Positions 36,506 to 46,618 of a DNA stretch of 64,000 nucleotides are shown here, piece after piece (position 1 is the stretch's first letter; each line of letters starts with the position of its first letter). The stretch spans positions 2,666,001 to 2,730,000 of the forward strand of contig NZ_CP117883.1 of assembly GCF_028736215.1 (NCBI RefSeq). Direction: 5' to 3'. The DNA is from Mucilaginibacter sp. KACC 22773 (GTDB lineage Bacteria; Bacteroidota; Bacteroidia; Sphingobacteriales; Sphingobacteriaceae). Below the pieces are notes generated by a model. It made no database searches, was not told the DNA's origin, and saw only the letters and a list, made by a program, of their open reading frames with translations. Made by a program: the position numbers and the translations under genes.

Positions 36506-38938
36506 ATGCCTGGAACTGCAATTCGTGCCACCAGTAAATTTGATACCGCAGAGCTTAGTTTTGATGATTTTAAAAAGATCGTTATTGAAGATTATCGTAT
36601 TGGTTATGAGAGCAGACAAGCCAGTATTATAGGCCGTAAAGAGGTATTGACGGGCAAGGCCAAATTTGGTATTTTTGGCGATGGCAAAGAGGTTGCACAA
36701 CTGGCTATGGCCAAAGCCTTCCGCGCCGGCGATTGGCGCGCAGGCTATTACCGCGACCAAACTTTTATGTTTGCCACAGGCATGAGCAACCTGAAGGAAT
36801 TTTTTGCCCAGCTTTATGCCCATCCTGATGTAGAAAAAGATCCTGCCTCAGCCGGCCGGCAAATGAACTGCCACTATGCTACCCGTTTTGTTAATGCCGA
36901 TGGCAGTTGGATAAACCAGGCCGAAACGATGAATTGCTCATCGGATATATCAACCACAGGCGGCCATATGCCACGATTGCTGGGTTTGGCATATGCCTCA
37001 AAACTATATCGCCAAAACCAGGAGCTGGAATATCTTAAACAATTTTCGGTTAATGGTAACGAGGTTGCCTTTGGGAGTATTGGTAATGGTGCCACATCCG
37101 AAGGTGTATTTTTTGAATGCTTCAACGCAGCGGGTGTACTACAGGTGCCGATGGCCATATCCATCTGGGACGATGCCTATGCTATTTCGGTGCCGGCTAA
37201 ACTCCAAACTACCAAAGAAGATATTTCTGAAATATTAAAAGGTTTTCAGCGCGAAAATGGCTCAAATGGTTTCGAGATTTTTAAAGTAAAAGGTTGGGAT
37301 TATATAGCACTTTGCGAAACCTACGCCCGTGCCATTACTTTATGCCGCGAAGAACATGTTCCGGTACTGATCCACGTTACCGAGATGACACAGCCACAAG
37401 GCCATTCAACGTCGGGTTCACACGAACGATATAAATCAAAAGATCGCCTGGCCTGGGAGGATGAGCACGATTGTTTGCTAAAAATGCGCCAATGGATGAT
37501 TGCTTCGGCCATATCAACCGAACAAGAGCTGGATGAATTAGAAGCAGAGGCCAAAAAATATGTACGCGACTGCCAGCGTGAAGCGGCAGGGGAGTTAGTA
37601 ACCCTAATAAATGCCGAATTGGAAGAAGCCGCCAAAATGATTGAACAATTTGCCGAAGGTGTTTCTGTTAAACAACAATTGACAGAAATAGTAGCGGAAT
37701 TGCATAGAAGTTATGACGCCGGCCGCAAAGAAATTGTCTCTGCTGTAAGGAAAACTTTGAGGGCTACCGCTAAAGAGGACTCTGCAGAAAGACAAATACT
37801 CGTAAACTGGTTAAATACTGAAAAGGAAAAAAATAACGACAGATACAACACAAAACTATTTTCAAATACGCCACAATCACCTCTTTATGTGCCCGTTGTT
37901 CCTGCAACCTACAGTGATGATGCGCGCTCAATTGATGGCCGTGAAGTTTTAAACGCTTGTTTCGATGCCAATTTTGCAAGGGATAAAACCATTGTCGCAT
38001 TCGGTGAAGACGTAGGTGCCATAGGAGATGTAAACCAGGGGTTTGCCGGCTTGCAAAGCAAGTATGGCGATTTGCGGATAACTGATACCGGTATCCGTGA
38101 AACCTCCATTATTGGGCAGGGTATGGGTTTGGCTATGCGTGGCTTAAAGCCGATTGCCGAAATTCAATATCTTGATTACCTGATATATGCTATGACGGTT
38201 ATCTGCGATGATATTGGTAGCCTGAGTTACCGTACTTTCGGCGGGCAAAAAGCGCCGTTAATTATACGCACCCGCGGGCACCGCCTGGAAGGTATCTGGC
38301 ATTCGGGCTCACCATTAGGGATGATATTAGGCTCCATGCGCGGGTTTCATATCTGCGTGCCACGTAACATGACCCAGGCCGCAGGTATGTACAACACTTT
38401 GCTGCGCGGTGATGAACCAGCATTGGTTATCGAAAGCCTTAACGGCTACCGCCTGAAAGAAAAACTCCCTGCAAACGTTGGCGAGTTTACCGTTCCGCTG
38501 GGTAAGGCCGAGATTATGCGGGAGGGCGCCGATGTTACCGTGGTGTCATACGGCTCAACGTTGCGTATCGTTTTAGAGGCTGCCGAAGAGTTGGAAAAAA
38601 TGGGTATTAACATTGAAGTTATCGACCCGCAAACTTTATATCCTTTTGATAAAGAGAACCTTTGTGGTGTTTCGTTGAAGAAAACAAATAAGCTGCTGGT
38701 TGTTGACGAGGATGTTCCGGGCGCAGCATCGGCCTATATTATTCAACAAATCGTTGAAGCCCAAAAAGGTTATTACTCGTTGGATAGCCAGCCGCGTACA
38801 TTAACTGCGAAAGAGCACCGCCCGCCGTATGGTTCAGATGGCGATTACTTTAGCAAGCCATCTCTTGATGATATTGTTGAGGCTGTTTATGCCATTGTAA
38901 GTGAAGCAAACCCAGGCAAATTTCCGCCGATCTTTTAA
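36506..38938 (+). CDS. Fused E1 alpha-beta 2-oxoacid dehydrogenase (branched-chain type)
   Basis: 810 residues. The N-terminal half (about 20-380) is an E1-alpha, TPP-binding unit: IGYESRQASIIGRKEVLTGKAKF, YRDQTFMFATG, FGSIGNGATSEGVFFECFNAAG (TPP/Mg region), then TEMTQPQGHSTSGSHERYKS. The C-terminal half (about 470-810) is E1-beta: IVAFGEDVGAIGDVNQGFAGL, TDTGIRETSIIGQGMGLAMRG and EIQYLDYLIYA. The two subunits, normally separate (BkdA/BkdB or PdhA/PdhB), are joined through a linker of about 80 residues. It decarboxylates a 2-oxoacid, probably branched-chain or pyruvate, and hands the acyl group to a lipoyl E2 encoded elsewhere. The stop codon overlaps the first base of an inverted repeat. Confidence 0.93.
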   Translation: MPGTAIRATSKFDTAELSFDDFKKIVIEDYRIGYESRQASIIGRKEVLTGKAKFGIFGDGKEVAQLAMAKAFRAGDWRAGYYRDQTFMFATGMSNLKEFFAQLYAHPDVEKDPASAGRQMNCHYATRFVNADGSWINQAETMNCSSDISTTGGHMPRLLGLAYASKLYRQNQELEYLKQFSVNGNEVAFGSIGNGATSEGVFFECFNAAGVLQVPMAISIWDDAYAISVPAKLQTTKEDISEILKGFQRENGSNGFEIFKVKGWDYIALCETYARAITLCREEHVPVLIHVTEMTQPQGHSTSGSHERYKSKDRLAWEDEHDCLLKMRQWMIASAISTEQELDELEAEAKKYVRDCQREAAGELVTLINAELEEAAKMIEQFAEGVSVKQQLTEIVAELHRSYDAGRKEIVSAVRKTLRATAKEDSAERQILVNWLNTEKEKNNDRYNTKLFSNTPQSPLYVPVVPATYSDDARSIDGREVLNACFDANFARDKTIVAFGEDVGAIGDVNQGFAGLQSKYGDLRITDTGIRETSIIGQGMGLAMRGLKPIAEIQYLDYLIYAMTVICDDIGSLSYRTFGGQKAPLIIRTRGHRLEGIWHSGSPLGMILGSMRGFHICVPRNMTQAAGMYNTLLRGDEPALVIESLNGYRLKEKLPANVGEFTVPLGKAEIMREGADVTVVSYGSTLRIVLEAAEELEKMGINIEVIDPQTLYPFDKENLCGVSLKKTNKLLVVDEDVPGAASAYIIQQIVEAQKGYYSLDSQPRTLTAKEHRPPYGSDGDYFSKPSLDDIVEAVYAIVSEANPGKFPPIF

Positions 38939-39017
38939 GTATCAAGTAGTTAGTATCAAGTATCAAGATTTTTTAAAAGACGCTATGATATTTACTTGAT
39001 ACTAACTACCTGATACT
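38938..39017. repeat. Inverted-repeat element, copy A
   Basis: The left arm at 38938-38969 and right arm at 38993-39017 are near-perfect reverse complements over 25 bases (one mismatch), with about 23 bases between. The arms consist of AGTATCA/AGT words. The left arm is identical over 32 bases to that of copy B (60276-60307). It overlaps the stop codon of the E1 gene and ends 19 bases before the nitroreductase start. Confidence 0.9.
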
Positions 39018-39036
39018 ATGTACTAAATTTAAAACC

Positions 39037-39618
39037 ATGGATTCTAATTCTTTTGCTGCCGTTGCCAGCGTTATAAAAACTCGTCGTTCGGTTAAACCAA
39101 ATATGATGAACGGGCACAAGGCTCCAAATGGTCATGTTGCTGCCCTGCTTGAACTTGCTGATTGGGCGCCAACACACGGTTTTACCGAGCCGTGGCGCTT
39201 TATTGTATATGAAGATCCTACTAAGTTTTGCCAAATACATGCAGACGTTTATAAGCAAGGAGTAAACGCCGAAGAATATAACGAAACTGTTTACACCAAC
39301 CTCCAACGCCAGGGCGATAAAGCTTCCCATGTTATTATCGCTATTATGGAGAGGGGTAACCTGCTAAAAATACCAGCTTTTGAGGAGGTGGCTGCAGTTT
39401 CCAGCGCTATTCAAAACATCCTGCTTGGCGCTACAGCCTTAAGTATGGCTTCATTCTGGAGTACGGGTGGTGCAATATTAAAACCGGGTTTTAAAGAATT
39501 TTTACAGTTGCGTGAAGAGGATCAGGTAATGGGCGTATTGTACCTAGGTTATGCCGATCAAAACCCCGAAGGAAAAAGAACCGTTCCTCTTGAAAATAAA
39601 GTTAAATGGGTTAAATAA
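39037..39618 (+). CDS. Nitroreductase-family FMN oxidoreductase
   Basis: 193 residues. The family shows in the N-terminal VIKTRRSVKPNMM (FMN phosphate contacts), ALLELADWAPTHGFTEPWRFIVY, EVAAVSSAIQNILLGATALSMASFWSTGG (central dimer helix) and the C-terminal LYLGYADQNPEGKR. This is the YdjA-like short branch of NAD(P)H-dependent, FMN-containing nitroreductases. The physiological substrate is unknown. It is cytoplasmic and dimeric by family. It follows the E1 gene after an inverted-repeat element and may be co-transcribed with it or not, depending on whether that element terminates transcription. Confidence 0.93.
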   Translation: MDSNSFAAVASVIKTRRSVKPNMMNGHKAPNGHVAALLELADWAPTHGFTEPWRFIVYEDPTKFCQIHADVYKQGVNAEEYNETVYTNLQRQGDKASHVIIAIMERGNLLKIPAFEEVAAVSSAIQNILLGATALSMASFWSTGGAILKPGFKEFLQLREEDQVMGVLYLGYADQNPEGKRTVPLENKVKWVK

Positions 39619-39741
39619 ATAATCCAAACCTTTCCATTATTTACATCGTATAATCCTGTATTTTAATTTCCTTTATTGAAATAAAATTTCATTATAACTA
39701 AAAAAATGTTAAAAATGATTTTTTAATTAGATTGGAATTTA

Positions 39742-39749
39742 TATATTTG
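39742..39749 (+). promoter_or_regulatory. TAnnTTTG promoter element for L,D-transpeptidase gene
   Basis: TATATTTG, 90 bases before the ATG at 39839, implies a leader of about 80 bases. A TTG at the expected -33 distance was not found. Confidence 0.55.
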
Positions 39750-39838
39750 TAATTGTCCGGTTCCTAATGCCGGTCAATTATCAATTCTAAGCCTTCACTA
39801 ATTTAACTTATTGATTAAAAATTAAACTCAACACAAGT

Positions 39839-40624
39839 ATGAGGAAATGTTTTTGGGGCTTAATATTGGCGATTTTTTTATTTTCTGCAACAGTTATTAG
39901 CTGGAGATCGCCAAATGCTAACAAATCAAACGGAGGGGTAAATTCTGGTCTTGCTGCCAAGGAATTATTTAATCAGTACGTCAATAGCCTTTATGTGGCT
40001 ACAGGGTTGCAAGGATCGGGGTTGGCTTTTGATGTATTTGAAAAAGCCTTTACCGGTTATACCAACCTGAAATTATCACATAAAATACCAGAAAACAGCG
40101 CGGTGTTAACCATAGTCGATTTCAGTAAATCAAGTCGCGAAAAACGCATGTGGATTGTCAATTTATTTAGTAAGCAACTGTTGTTAAATACCTGGGTGGC
40201 CCACGGATCTGGAAGCGGAATGGAAATGGCCGAGCACTTTTCTGATCGTAACGATTCGCACCAAAGCAGTTTAGGTTTTTATCTTACCGATAATGTTTAC
40301 ATAGGCAAACATGGCCGGTCGTTGCATTTGGATGGATTGGATTCTGGTTTTAATGCCAGTGCCCGTTTTCGTGATATTGTTGTTCATGCAGCAAAATACG
40401 TAGGCCAAAGTGCCATTGATCAGCAGGGACGTTTAGGCCGTAGTTTCGGCTGCCCGGCTGTAGCACCCAATGTCGTTAATTTTGTGATCGACAACATCCA
40501 GGGTAAATCGGTACTTTTTATCAATGGTAATGATGATACCTACACTTCAAAATATCTTGATGAAACGGCACTTTTAAACCAGGTAGCGGCCGATTCTACA
40601 TCTTTTGATATAGCAAAGCTATAA
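39839..40624 (+). CDS. Murein L,D-transpeptidase catalytic-domain family protein
   Basis: 261 residues with an N-terminal signal/anchor (LILAIFLFSATVISW). The conserved core reads LTIVDFSKSSREKRMWIVNL, NTWVAHGSGSGMEMAEHFSD, SSLGFYLTDNVYIGKHGRSLHLDGLD, HAAKYVG and GRLGRSFGCPAVAP with catalytic C205. This is the short family related to YkuD, often annotated as murein L,D-transpeptidase catalytic domain (YcfS-unlike). It should make or trim 3-3 crosslinks or attach proteins to peptidoglycan in the periplasm. It converges on the YcbB-like L,D-transpeptidase at 40684 with a shared terminator between. Confidence 0.88.
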   Translation: MRKCFWGLILAIFLFSATVISWRSPNANKSNGGVNSGLAAKELFNQYVNSLYVATGLQGSGLAFDVFEKAFTGYTNLKLSHKIPENSAVLTIVDFSKSSREKRMWIVNLFSKQLLLNTWVAHGSGSGMEMAEHFSDRNDSHQSSLGFYLTDNVYIGKHGRSLHLDGLDSGFNASARFRDIVVHAAKYVGQSAIDQQGRLGRSFGCPAVAPNVVNFVIDNIQGKSVLFINGNDDTYTSKYLDETALLNQVAADSTSFDIAKL

Positions 40625-40651
40625 AATATAGCCTATCCAATTATAAATCTG

Positions 40652-40686
40652 AATGCCCGGCCTAACCAAGCCGGGCATTTTTTTTA
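40652..40686. terminator. Terminator between converging L,D-transpeptidase genes
   Basis: AATGCCCGGC / GCCGGGCATT (7-base loop) is followed by nine T on the plus strand. The T-run overlaps the stop codon of the minus-strand gene ending at 40684. It is strong for the plus strand. Confidence 0.92.
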
Positions 40687-42225
40687 TTTGCTCAGAAATT
40701 TTTTCAGGTGAGCATATAGCACAATGTCCAGTCCATATACATCTTGCCTAAATTGTAATGTGCCAGTTTCGTCAGCCCAACAGGTAACGTATGTGATATA
40801 AATAGGTGTTTTTTTAGGCAGCGCTATGCTGGTAGGGTCTGGATTGTCAGAAGCCATGTCTTTTGCAATGGTATCAAATTCTTCGCCCTCTCCAAAAAGG
40901 TTTTTTGCCAGCGCCTGTGGATCTCCAAGGCGCACACAACCATGGCTCACGGCCCGCATGGCTTTTCCGAATGCAGATTTTGCCGGGGTATCATGCAGGT
41001 AAACACTGCTTTTGTTTTTAAACAGGAATTTTATCTTGCCTAAAGAGTTATCCTCCCCGGGCCGCTGTTTAAAATCATAGTCCAGGTTGTCTTTGGTAAC
41101 AGTACTCCAGTCAACATCTTCGGGATTATCAATCAGGTTTCCGTCTTTGTAAACATCAATATTTTTGTTGGATAGGTAATACCTGTCTTTGGCGGCCTCT
41201 ATTATAATTTCTTTGGTGGCTATGCTTCGTGGTATGTTCCATACGGGGTTTACATCAACGCTATGAATTAAGCTACTCAACTGCGGCGTTTCACGCGCGA
41301 ATGGTTTATCAATTGCACAGGTATCATCATATTTAATCAGGCTGTTTTGCGCATCCATATTTCGGCCCTGGCCAACACAAACTTTCATATTTAATACAGA
41401 TTTGCCATTTTCAAAAACATCAAGCCTGTAATCCGGGATATTTACATATACATATTTGGGCTCATAAGGCTTGTTTCGCCAGCGCAAACGTTCCATATTA
41501 ACCAACAGATACCGTTGGGCTTCTTCTTTTGATAAGCCATCAAACGTATCACCGTGCAGGTATGCATTTTGCAAGGCAATATACTGTGGGTCTTTAGGTT
41601 GGATGCTATCCAGGTACGCCCTTGTATCTGTGGCCATAAGCACAGCTTTCATCGATGTACTGTCTGGCCGTTTGGTGACGGTAAAATACCTCGAATAGAT
41701 TTTTTTTGGATTAAGTAAGCCAAACTGCATGGCACTGGCATATTTTGTTAATGAACTGGTTGCCAGCAATTCCAATTTTGCCAGATCACCATAAGCTTCA
41801 TCTGTAGTTTTGATGCTGTTTACATCATGAAACTTAGCAATCATAGCTTTTAGTTCCGTGGTGCTAAATAGTTTTGGATCGATGCCATGGTCAGTTGCTT
41901 TGTCGTAAAAATCAGGTATGGCATCCAGGTCGCCGTTGGCAAGGTGGTTCATTACAAATACCGGCAGGTAATTATTTGCTTTGTAAAAAGCTTCGACCAC
42001 AGGTTCGTTGGATAGTTTTAATTTTTCATTCTCCAGTTCTTTTTTAAACGCAACGACATATGCATCGTCATCAAAATCTTTGAAGACTTTGTTTTTAGTT
42101 ATTTTGAAAAGATTATTGGCTATTTTGTCATGCTTTTCTTTGCAGCTTTGAAAAGTTAATAATAAAGCAAATGACGAAATAAGGATAAGGGAAATTGAGA
42201 GTTTATTTTTCGTGACGGGAGGCAT
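40684..42225 (-). CDS. YcbB-like L,D-transpeptidase lipoprotein
   Basis: 513 residues. Lipoprotein signal (FQSC). The N-terminal scaffold region, about residues 60-230, includes a helical segment (VEAFYKANNYLPVF, LLATSSLTKYASAMQFG). The YkuD domain (about 255-470) has YVYVNIPDYRLDVFENG, NPVWNIPRSIATKEI, VYLHDTPAKSAFGKAMRAVSHG and catalytic C430 in SHGCVRLGDP. The order scaffold then YkuD is that of YcbB/LdtD, which forms 3-3 peptidoglycan crosslinks. It is anchored in the periplasm or at the outer membrane. It converges with a second, unrelated L,D-transpeptidase type. Confidence 0.92.
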   Translation of the reverse strand: MPPVTKNKLSISLILISSFALLLTFQSCKEKHDKIANNLFKITKNKVFKDFDDDAYVVAFKKELENEKLKLSNEPVVEAFYKANNYLPVFVMNHLANGDLDAIPDFYDKATDHGIDPKLFSTTELKAMIAKFHDVNSIKTTDEAYGDLAKLELLATSSLTKYASAMQFGLLNPKKIYSRYFTVTKRPDSTSMKAVLMATDTRAYLDSIQPKDPQYIALQNAYLHGDTFDGLSKEEAQRYLLVNMERLRWRNKPYEPKYVYVNIPDYRLDVFENGKSVLNMKVCVGQGRNMDAQNSLIKYDDTCAIDKPFARETPQLSSLIHSVDVNPVWNIPRSIATKEIIIEAAKDRYYLSNKNIDVYKDGNLIDNPEDVDWSTVTKDNLDYDFKQRPGEDNSLGKIKFLFKNKSSVYLHDTPAKSAFGKAMRAVSHGCVRLGDPQALAKNLFGEGEEFDTIAKDMASDNPDPTSIALPKKTPIYITYVTCWADETGTLQFRQDVYGLDIVLYAHLKKFLSK

Positions 42226-42357
42226 ATCTATAAAAATCTGTTAAATATAGCTTATTAATAGCAATAGCCATACCACAAAGGCTGCAAGTTTTTAATTAAA
42301 TTTGAAATCAGACAATTTATCAGGAATATTTGACTAATCGCCTCAATAGGCCGCTTA

Positions 42358-43365
42358 ATGAAAAGACAGTTATTAATTATAGCAGCAACTCTTCTGCCAT
42401 TTGTGGCCGCTGCCCAGGGTTTTAAGCCGGTGAACAAAAATGCATCGCCCGAAGTGGTTAAATTACTATCCTTTTTATATCAAATAAAGGGCAGGCATGT
42501 CCTGTCTGGTCAGCAGAATTACAATAGCGATTTGAATACGTTTTCGGATAGTGCTTACGCCATAACCGGGAAATATCCTGCATTATGGGGTTCTGATTTT
42601 ATGTTGTGGGGCGATAAAGACCTCGGGCAGAAGCTTGTATACGAAGCTCAAAAGAAATGGCATGATGGTTACCTGGTTACCATTATGTGGCACCAGGGCC
42701 GGCCAACCGATGATGCGCCATACGATTGGAAAACAAGTATACAGGGCAAGCTAACCGATGCCGAATGGACAGAGCTAATTACACCAAATACGCCCTTGAA
42801 TAAAAGATGGCTTGCCGATATAGATAAAAAAGCGGTTTATCTAAAACAGTTACGAGATTCGCATGTGCCGGTTTTGTGGCGACCTTACCACGAAATGAAT
42901 GGCGTATGGTTTTGGTGGGGCGATAAAAAAGGTAAAAACGGGATCCAAAAACTTTGGAAAATGATGTACGACAGGTACACCAATTATCATAAGCTAAATA
43001 ACCTGATTTGGGTATGGGGCGCAAACGGCTTGCGGGATATACCAAAAGATGAAGCGTACGATTATAAACTATATTACCCTGGTGCTGATTATGTTGATAT
43101 CCTGGGTGCGGACGTTTATCACTTTGACTATGAGCAAAAGGATTACAACGAACTGCTAAGCCTGGCCAACGGTAAAATTATAGTGCTTGGCGAAACCGGC
43201 GAACTGCCCAGACCAGAGGTATTGGCAGCCCAACCCGAATGGGCCTGGTTTATGGTATGGACAAGCTGGCTATGGACGGATAATACCCATGAGCGGGTAA
43301 AGGAAATTTATAACCTGCCACAAACCCTTAACCACGATGAAGTAAAAGCCATGCTGCAAAAATAA
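42358..43365 (+). CDS. GH26 beta-mannanase
   Basis: 335 residues with a signal peptide (cleavage near AAAQ). GH26 features: IKGRHVLSGQQNYN, GYLVTIMWHQGRPT, acid/base E179 in LWRPYHEMNGVWFWWG and nucleophile E279 in IVLGETGELPRP, with WVWGANG between. The family cuts beta-1,4-mannans (mannan, glucomannan, galactomannan). It is a single-domain enzyme without a lipobox, so it is periplasmic or secreted. It lies outside the PUL and is translationally coupled to a DinB-like gene: its TAA overlaps the next ATG by one base. Confidence 0.92.
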   Translation: MKRQLLIIAATLLPFVAAAQGFKPVNKNASPEVVKLLSFLYQIKGRHVLSGQQNYNSDLNTFSDSAYAITGKYPALWGSDFMLWGDKDLGQKLVYEAQKKWHDGYLVTIMWHQGRPTDDAPYDWKTSIQGKLTDAEWTELITPNTPLNKRWLADIDKKAVYLKQLRDSHVPVLWRPYHEMNGVWFWWGDKKGKNGIQKLWKMMYDRYTNYHKLNNLIWVWGANGLRDIPKDEAYDYKLYYPGADYVDILGADVYHFDYEQKDYNELLSLANGKIIVLGETGELPRPEVLAAQPEWAWFMVWTSWLWTDNTHERVKEIYNLPQTLNHDEVKAMLQK

Positions 43366-43883
43366 TGATTGATAAAGTTAAACTACCCGAAGTTTGGTTG
43401 CGCGGTCCATTAAATGATATCCCGGCGTTGCTGCAGCCCGTGGCACATGCTTTATTGCAGGCCAGGGAAGAGTTGAATGAGCTGATGGTCGATTTCCCGG
43501 ACCCATTGTTGTGGGATAAAGTTGCTGGCCTGGCATCGCCTGGTTTTCATTTACAGCATTTGGCAGGTGTGCTCGACAGGCTTTTTACCTATGCAAAAGG
43601 CGAGGGGCTCTCCGCAGACCAATTGACCTATTTAGCCGCCGAGGGTAAGCCCGCTGAAACCATTGGTTCAACTGCATTAGTTAAGCGATTTAATTTGCAG
43701 GTTGATAGCGCTGTGAAACAATTGGCCAATACCAATCAATCTACTTTAACCGATAAAAGAGGTGTGGGGCGGGCGCAGGTGCCATCAACTGTTATTGGCC
43801 TGTATGTACATGCTGCGGAGCATACTATGCGCCATTTGGGCCAATTGCTTGTTACTGTTAAGGTTTTGAAACAAGAATTGTAG
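43365..43883 (+). CDS. DinB-like (YfiT/DinB superfamily) protein
   Basis: 172 residues, a four-helix bundle. The three metal-ligand His positions of the DinB superfamily are visible: FHLQHLAG (near residue 67) and HAAEHTMRHLGQL (near residue 148). Members bind a divalent metal and many act as thiol-dependent transferases; most in Bacteroidota are uncharacterised. The start overlaps the GH26 stop (TAATG), so translation is coupled. A functional link to mannan degradation is not known. No terminator is apparent before the converging proA gene. Confidence 0.85.
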   Translation: MIDKVKLPEVWLRGPLNDIPALLQPVAHALLQAREELNELMVDFPDPLLWDKVAGLASPGFHLQHLAGVLDRLFTYAKGEGLSADQLTYLAAEGKPAETIGSTALVKRFNLQVDSAVKQLANTNQSTLTDKRGVGRAQVPSTVIGLYVHAAEHTMRHLGQLLVTVKVLKQEL

Positions 43884-43981
43884 AACTTACTATTCTGTCA
43901 AATGTGAAACGACGGATAGTTTCTGGTCTCAGATCTAAGTAAAAGGTATAAGTGTGGTGTCTGCAATTATTAATAATCTTT

Positions 43982-45229
43982 TTACGGGTTTCTGGTTTGC
44001 CCGTTACCCTTAACAATCCATTTGTAACTGGTAAGCTCCTCGAGACCCATAGGCCCCCGTGCATGGAGTTTTTGGGTACTGATGCCAATCTCGGCGCCTA
44101 AGCCAAATTGTGCGCCGTCTGTGAAGGCTGTGGATGCATTGGCGTAAACCGCTGCCGCATCAACATCATTTAAAAAGGTGGCAATATTTTCGGCGTCCTC
44201 AGATATGATAGCCTCGCTGTGTTTAGAACTATTAATGGCGATATATTCAAGTGCCGCTTCAAAACTATCAACCGTTTTGATAGCCATCTTCATCGATAAA
44301 AATTCGGTGCCAAAATGCTCAGGCTGCGCTTTATGTAATAAAGCGTCAGGATAACTGGCTTTTAATGCTTCGTAAGCCCTTTCATCAGCAAATAACTCAA
44401 CTCCTTTCTCACTGAGTACATGACTTAACCGGGGCAAGTCACTTAATCTTTCGGCATGAATAATCAGGCAATCAAGGGCGTTACATACACTCACCCTGCG
44501 GGTTTTGGCGTTGGCAATAATCTCCGCACCTTTTTCAAGGTTGCCTGTTAAATCAAAATAAGTATGTACAATACCTGCACCGGTTTCAATAACAGGTACT
44601 TTACTATTATCCCGCACAAAATCAATAAGCGACTGGCTGCCGCGTGGTATCAATACATCAACATATCCAATGGCATTTAGTAAAGCCGCCGTAGCCTCTC
44701 GTTCTGCAGGTAACAGGGTAACCATATTGGTATCTATGTGGTGCTTATTTAACACGTTATGAATTATGCCGATAATGGCACGGTTAGAGTAGTCGGCATC
44801 ACTGCCGCCTTTTAAAATACTGATGTTGCCAGTTTTAAAGCAGAGGGCGAATACATCAAAAGTAACATTGGGCCTGGCTTCATAAATTACACCAACAACA
44901 CCTAATGGTACGCGCACTTTGGAAATAGACAGGCCATTGGGCATCTGCGCTTCTGAAAGCTGCTTGCCTAATGGGCTATCCAATTTTGCAACACTGATCA
45001 TATCGGCAGCAATAGCTTCAATACGGGCTGCCGTGAGTTTCAACCTGTCATATTTAGGATCTTTCGGATCCATCAAATCAAGATCTTTTTGGTTTTCGGC
45101 TAATATCAGGTTGGTTTGGGCAATTGCTTCGGCGGCCACGTCCAATAAAACCTGGTTAATAAGGGCAGGGGCGAGGGTAGGTTTGCGGCCTGCAACCCGT
45201 GCGTTCTCGAAATATATATTGTAACTCAT
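43982..45229 (-). CDS. proA: Gamma-glutamyl phosphate reductase
   Basis: 415 residues. It reduces L-glutamyl-5-phosphate with NADPH to glutamate-5-semialdehyde, the second step of proline synthesis. Signatures: [61 protein letters not shown], the active-site Cys in [17 protein letters not shown], and [32 protein letters not shown] at the end. The length is normal. It starts 2 bases after the proB stop, so the two form a tight operon, with kinase and reductase likely acting as a complex. Confidence 0.98.
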   Translation of the reverse strand: MSYNIYFENARVAGRKPTLAPALINQVLLDVAAEAIAQTNLILAENQKDLDLMDPKDPKYDRLKLTAARIEAIAADMISVAKLDSPLGKQLSEAQMPNGLSISKVRVPLGVVGVIYEARPNVTFDVFALCFKTGNISILKGGSDADYSNRAIIGIIHNVLNKHHIDTNMVTLLPAEREATAALLNAIGYVDVLIPRGSQSLIDFVRDNSKVPVIETGAGIVHTYFDLTGNLEKGAEIIANAKTRRVSVCNALDCLIIHAERLSDLPRLSHVLSEKGVELFADERAYEALKASYPDALLHKAQPEHFGTEFLSMKMAIKTVDSFEAALEYIAINSSKHSEAIISEDAENIATFLNDVDAAAVYANASTAFTDGAQFGLGAEIGISTQKLHARGPMGLEELTSYKWIVKGNGQTRNP

Positions 45230-45231
45230 TG

Positions 45232-46311
45232 TTAACCTTGTAAATAAAGATAATCATAATGCACCAAAGGCTTTTGGTTTTTTTGCCCGATGCGTTCTTT
45301 GGCTTTGTCCGATCCGTATTCGGCGATTCCAAGGCCTATCAGCTTTTGGTTTTCATCCATTAGCTTAATAATATCGCCCTTTTTAAAGTCGGTTATTACT
45401 GCTGCAATTCCAACGGGCAGCAAACTTGTGGCCTTGCTGGATATCAACGCGGCTTTGGCACCTGCATTAACCAACACTGCACCTGTGGCCGACTTTTCGG
45501 AATGGGCTATCCATTTCTTTTTGCCTGACGCTGTTTTATTAGGAATAAACCGGGTATGGATCACTTTATTCTCCAATACATCCGTTAATATATTGTCGCG
45601 TTTGCCATTGGCAATGTGCACTGCGATACCCAACTGTGCCGTTTTTTGCGACATGGTTGATTTGGTGATCATTCCCCCGCGGCCAAACTGCGATTTTCCT
45701 GAAGAAACAAAGGCTGCAAAATCAACTACCGAACCGGCCACCTCTTCAATGACGGCCGAGCCCGGCGCTTTAGGGTCACCGTTATATATGCCATCAACAT
45801 TGGTTAGCACAATTAACGCCTGCGCGTTCAGCATAGATGCAATTAATCCGGCCAGTTCATCATTATCCGTAAACATCAGTTCGGTTACCGATACCACATC
45901 ATTTTCGTTAACCACCGGTACAACCTGGTGCTGTAGCAGCAGGTCGAGGCAGTTTTTCATATTCAAATAATGCATCCTGTCCCTGAAATCCTCTTTGGTA
46001 ACCAATACCTGCGAGCAAAGGATATCAAATTGTTCAAACAGCTGCGAATAAGTATTGATTAATTTTACCTGCCCTATAGAGGCTAAAAGCTGCCTTGCGG
46101 CAATAGCATCATATTTTTCGGATATGGTGATCAAACTCCGGCCGGAAGCGACAGCGCCTGATGATACCAGGATCACTTCTTTTCCTTGTTTTTTGATAGC
46201 GGCTATCTGGCCAACCAGATGTTCGATACGTTGCAGGTCGGGCAAGCCGTTTTCCTGGGTAAAAACATTGGAACCGATTTTGATGATGATACGCTGGTAA
46301 TTGAAAGACAT
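45232..46311 (-). CDS. proB: Glutamate 5-kinase
   Basis: 359 residues. It phosphorylates glutamate with ATP in the first step of proline synthesis. The amino-acid-kinase domain (1-240) contains [54 protein letters not shown] and [20 protein letters not shown]. The C-terminal PUA domain (about 275-355) has [28 protein letters not shown] and [15 protein letters not shown]. Proline feedback is usual for this enzyme. It is the first gene of proBA. No promoter was recognised on the minus strand in 46312-46400. Confidence 0.98.
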   Translation of the reverse strand: MSFNYQRIIIKIGSNVFTQENGLPDLQRIEHLVGQIAAIKKQGKEVILVSSGAVASGRSLITISEKYDAIAARQLLASIGQVKLINTYSQLFEQFDILCSQVLVTKEDFRDRMHYLNMKNCLDLLLQHQVVPVVNENDVVSVTELMFTDNDELAGLIASMLNAQALIVLTNVDGIYNGDPKAPGSAVIEEVAGSVVDFAAFVSSGKSQFGRGGMITKSTMSQKTAQLGIAVHIANGKRDNILTDVLENKVIHTRFIPNKTASGKKKWIAHSEKSATGAVLVNAGAKAALISSKATSLLPVGIAAVITDFKKGDIIKLMDENQKLIGLGIAEYGSDKAKERIGQKNQKPLVHYDYLYLQG

Positions 46312-46450
46312 TATAAATTAGTACGGGTTGAGCCGCCAATATTACAAAATTGGGAGGGAAGAGGGCGAGATTATTTGAAAATATATCCACTAAAACAGTA
46401 GATATTATAGAAAAATATGAATTGAGCCTTGACACTGGGGAAAAAATTTT

Positions 46451-46458
46451 TATTTTTG
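46451..46458 (+). promoter_or_regulatory. Promoter element in the 307-base gap before the TonB receptor gene
   Basis: TATTTTTG fits TAnnTTTG. A TTG at 46432-46434 is 16 bases upstream. The leader to the ATG at 46619 would be about 155 bases. No cobalamin or TPP riboswitch motif was seen in it. Confidence 0.5.
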
Positions 46459-46618
46459 TCGACTAATTCAATAGACTATGTATAATATATACTCTTTTAC
46501 TACTATCTCCCCTTTAAAAATGCAGCTAAATGTCATGTATTGCTGTTGATAGCCTCAACCTTACGCTATTTCAACAGATAAAACAATAAACAGACATTAA
46601 ATTATACTGATCCTTTTC

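Noticed and set aside
45290..45970. 226-codon plus-strand frame
   Set aside because: It is completely antisense to proB, whose coding frame is certain; the length is a by-product of proB codon use.
46312..46618. Riboswitch upstream of the TonB receptor
   Set aside because: No conserved core of cobalamin, TPP or other metabolite riboswitches was found in the leader.
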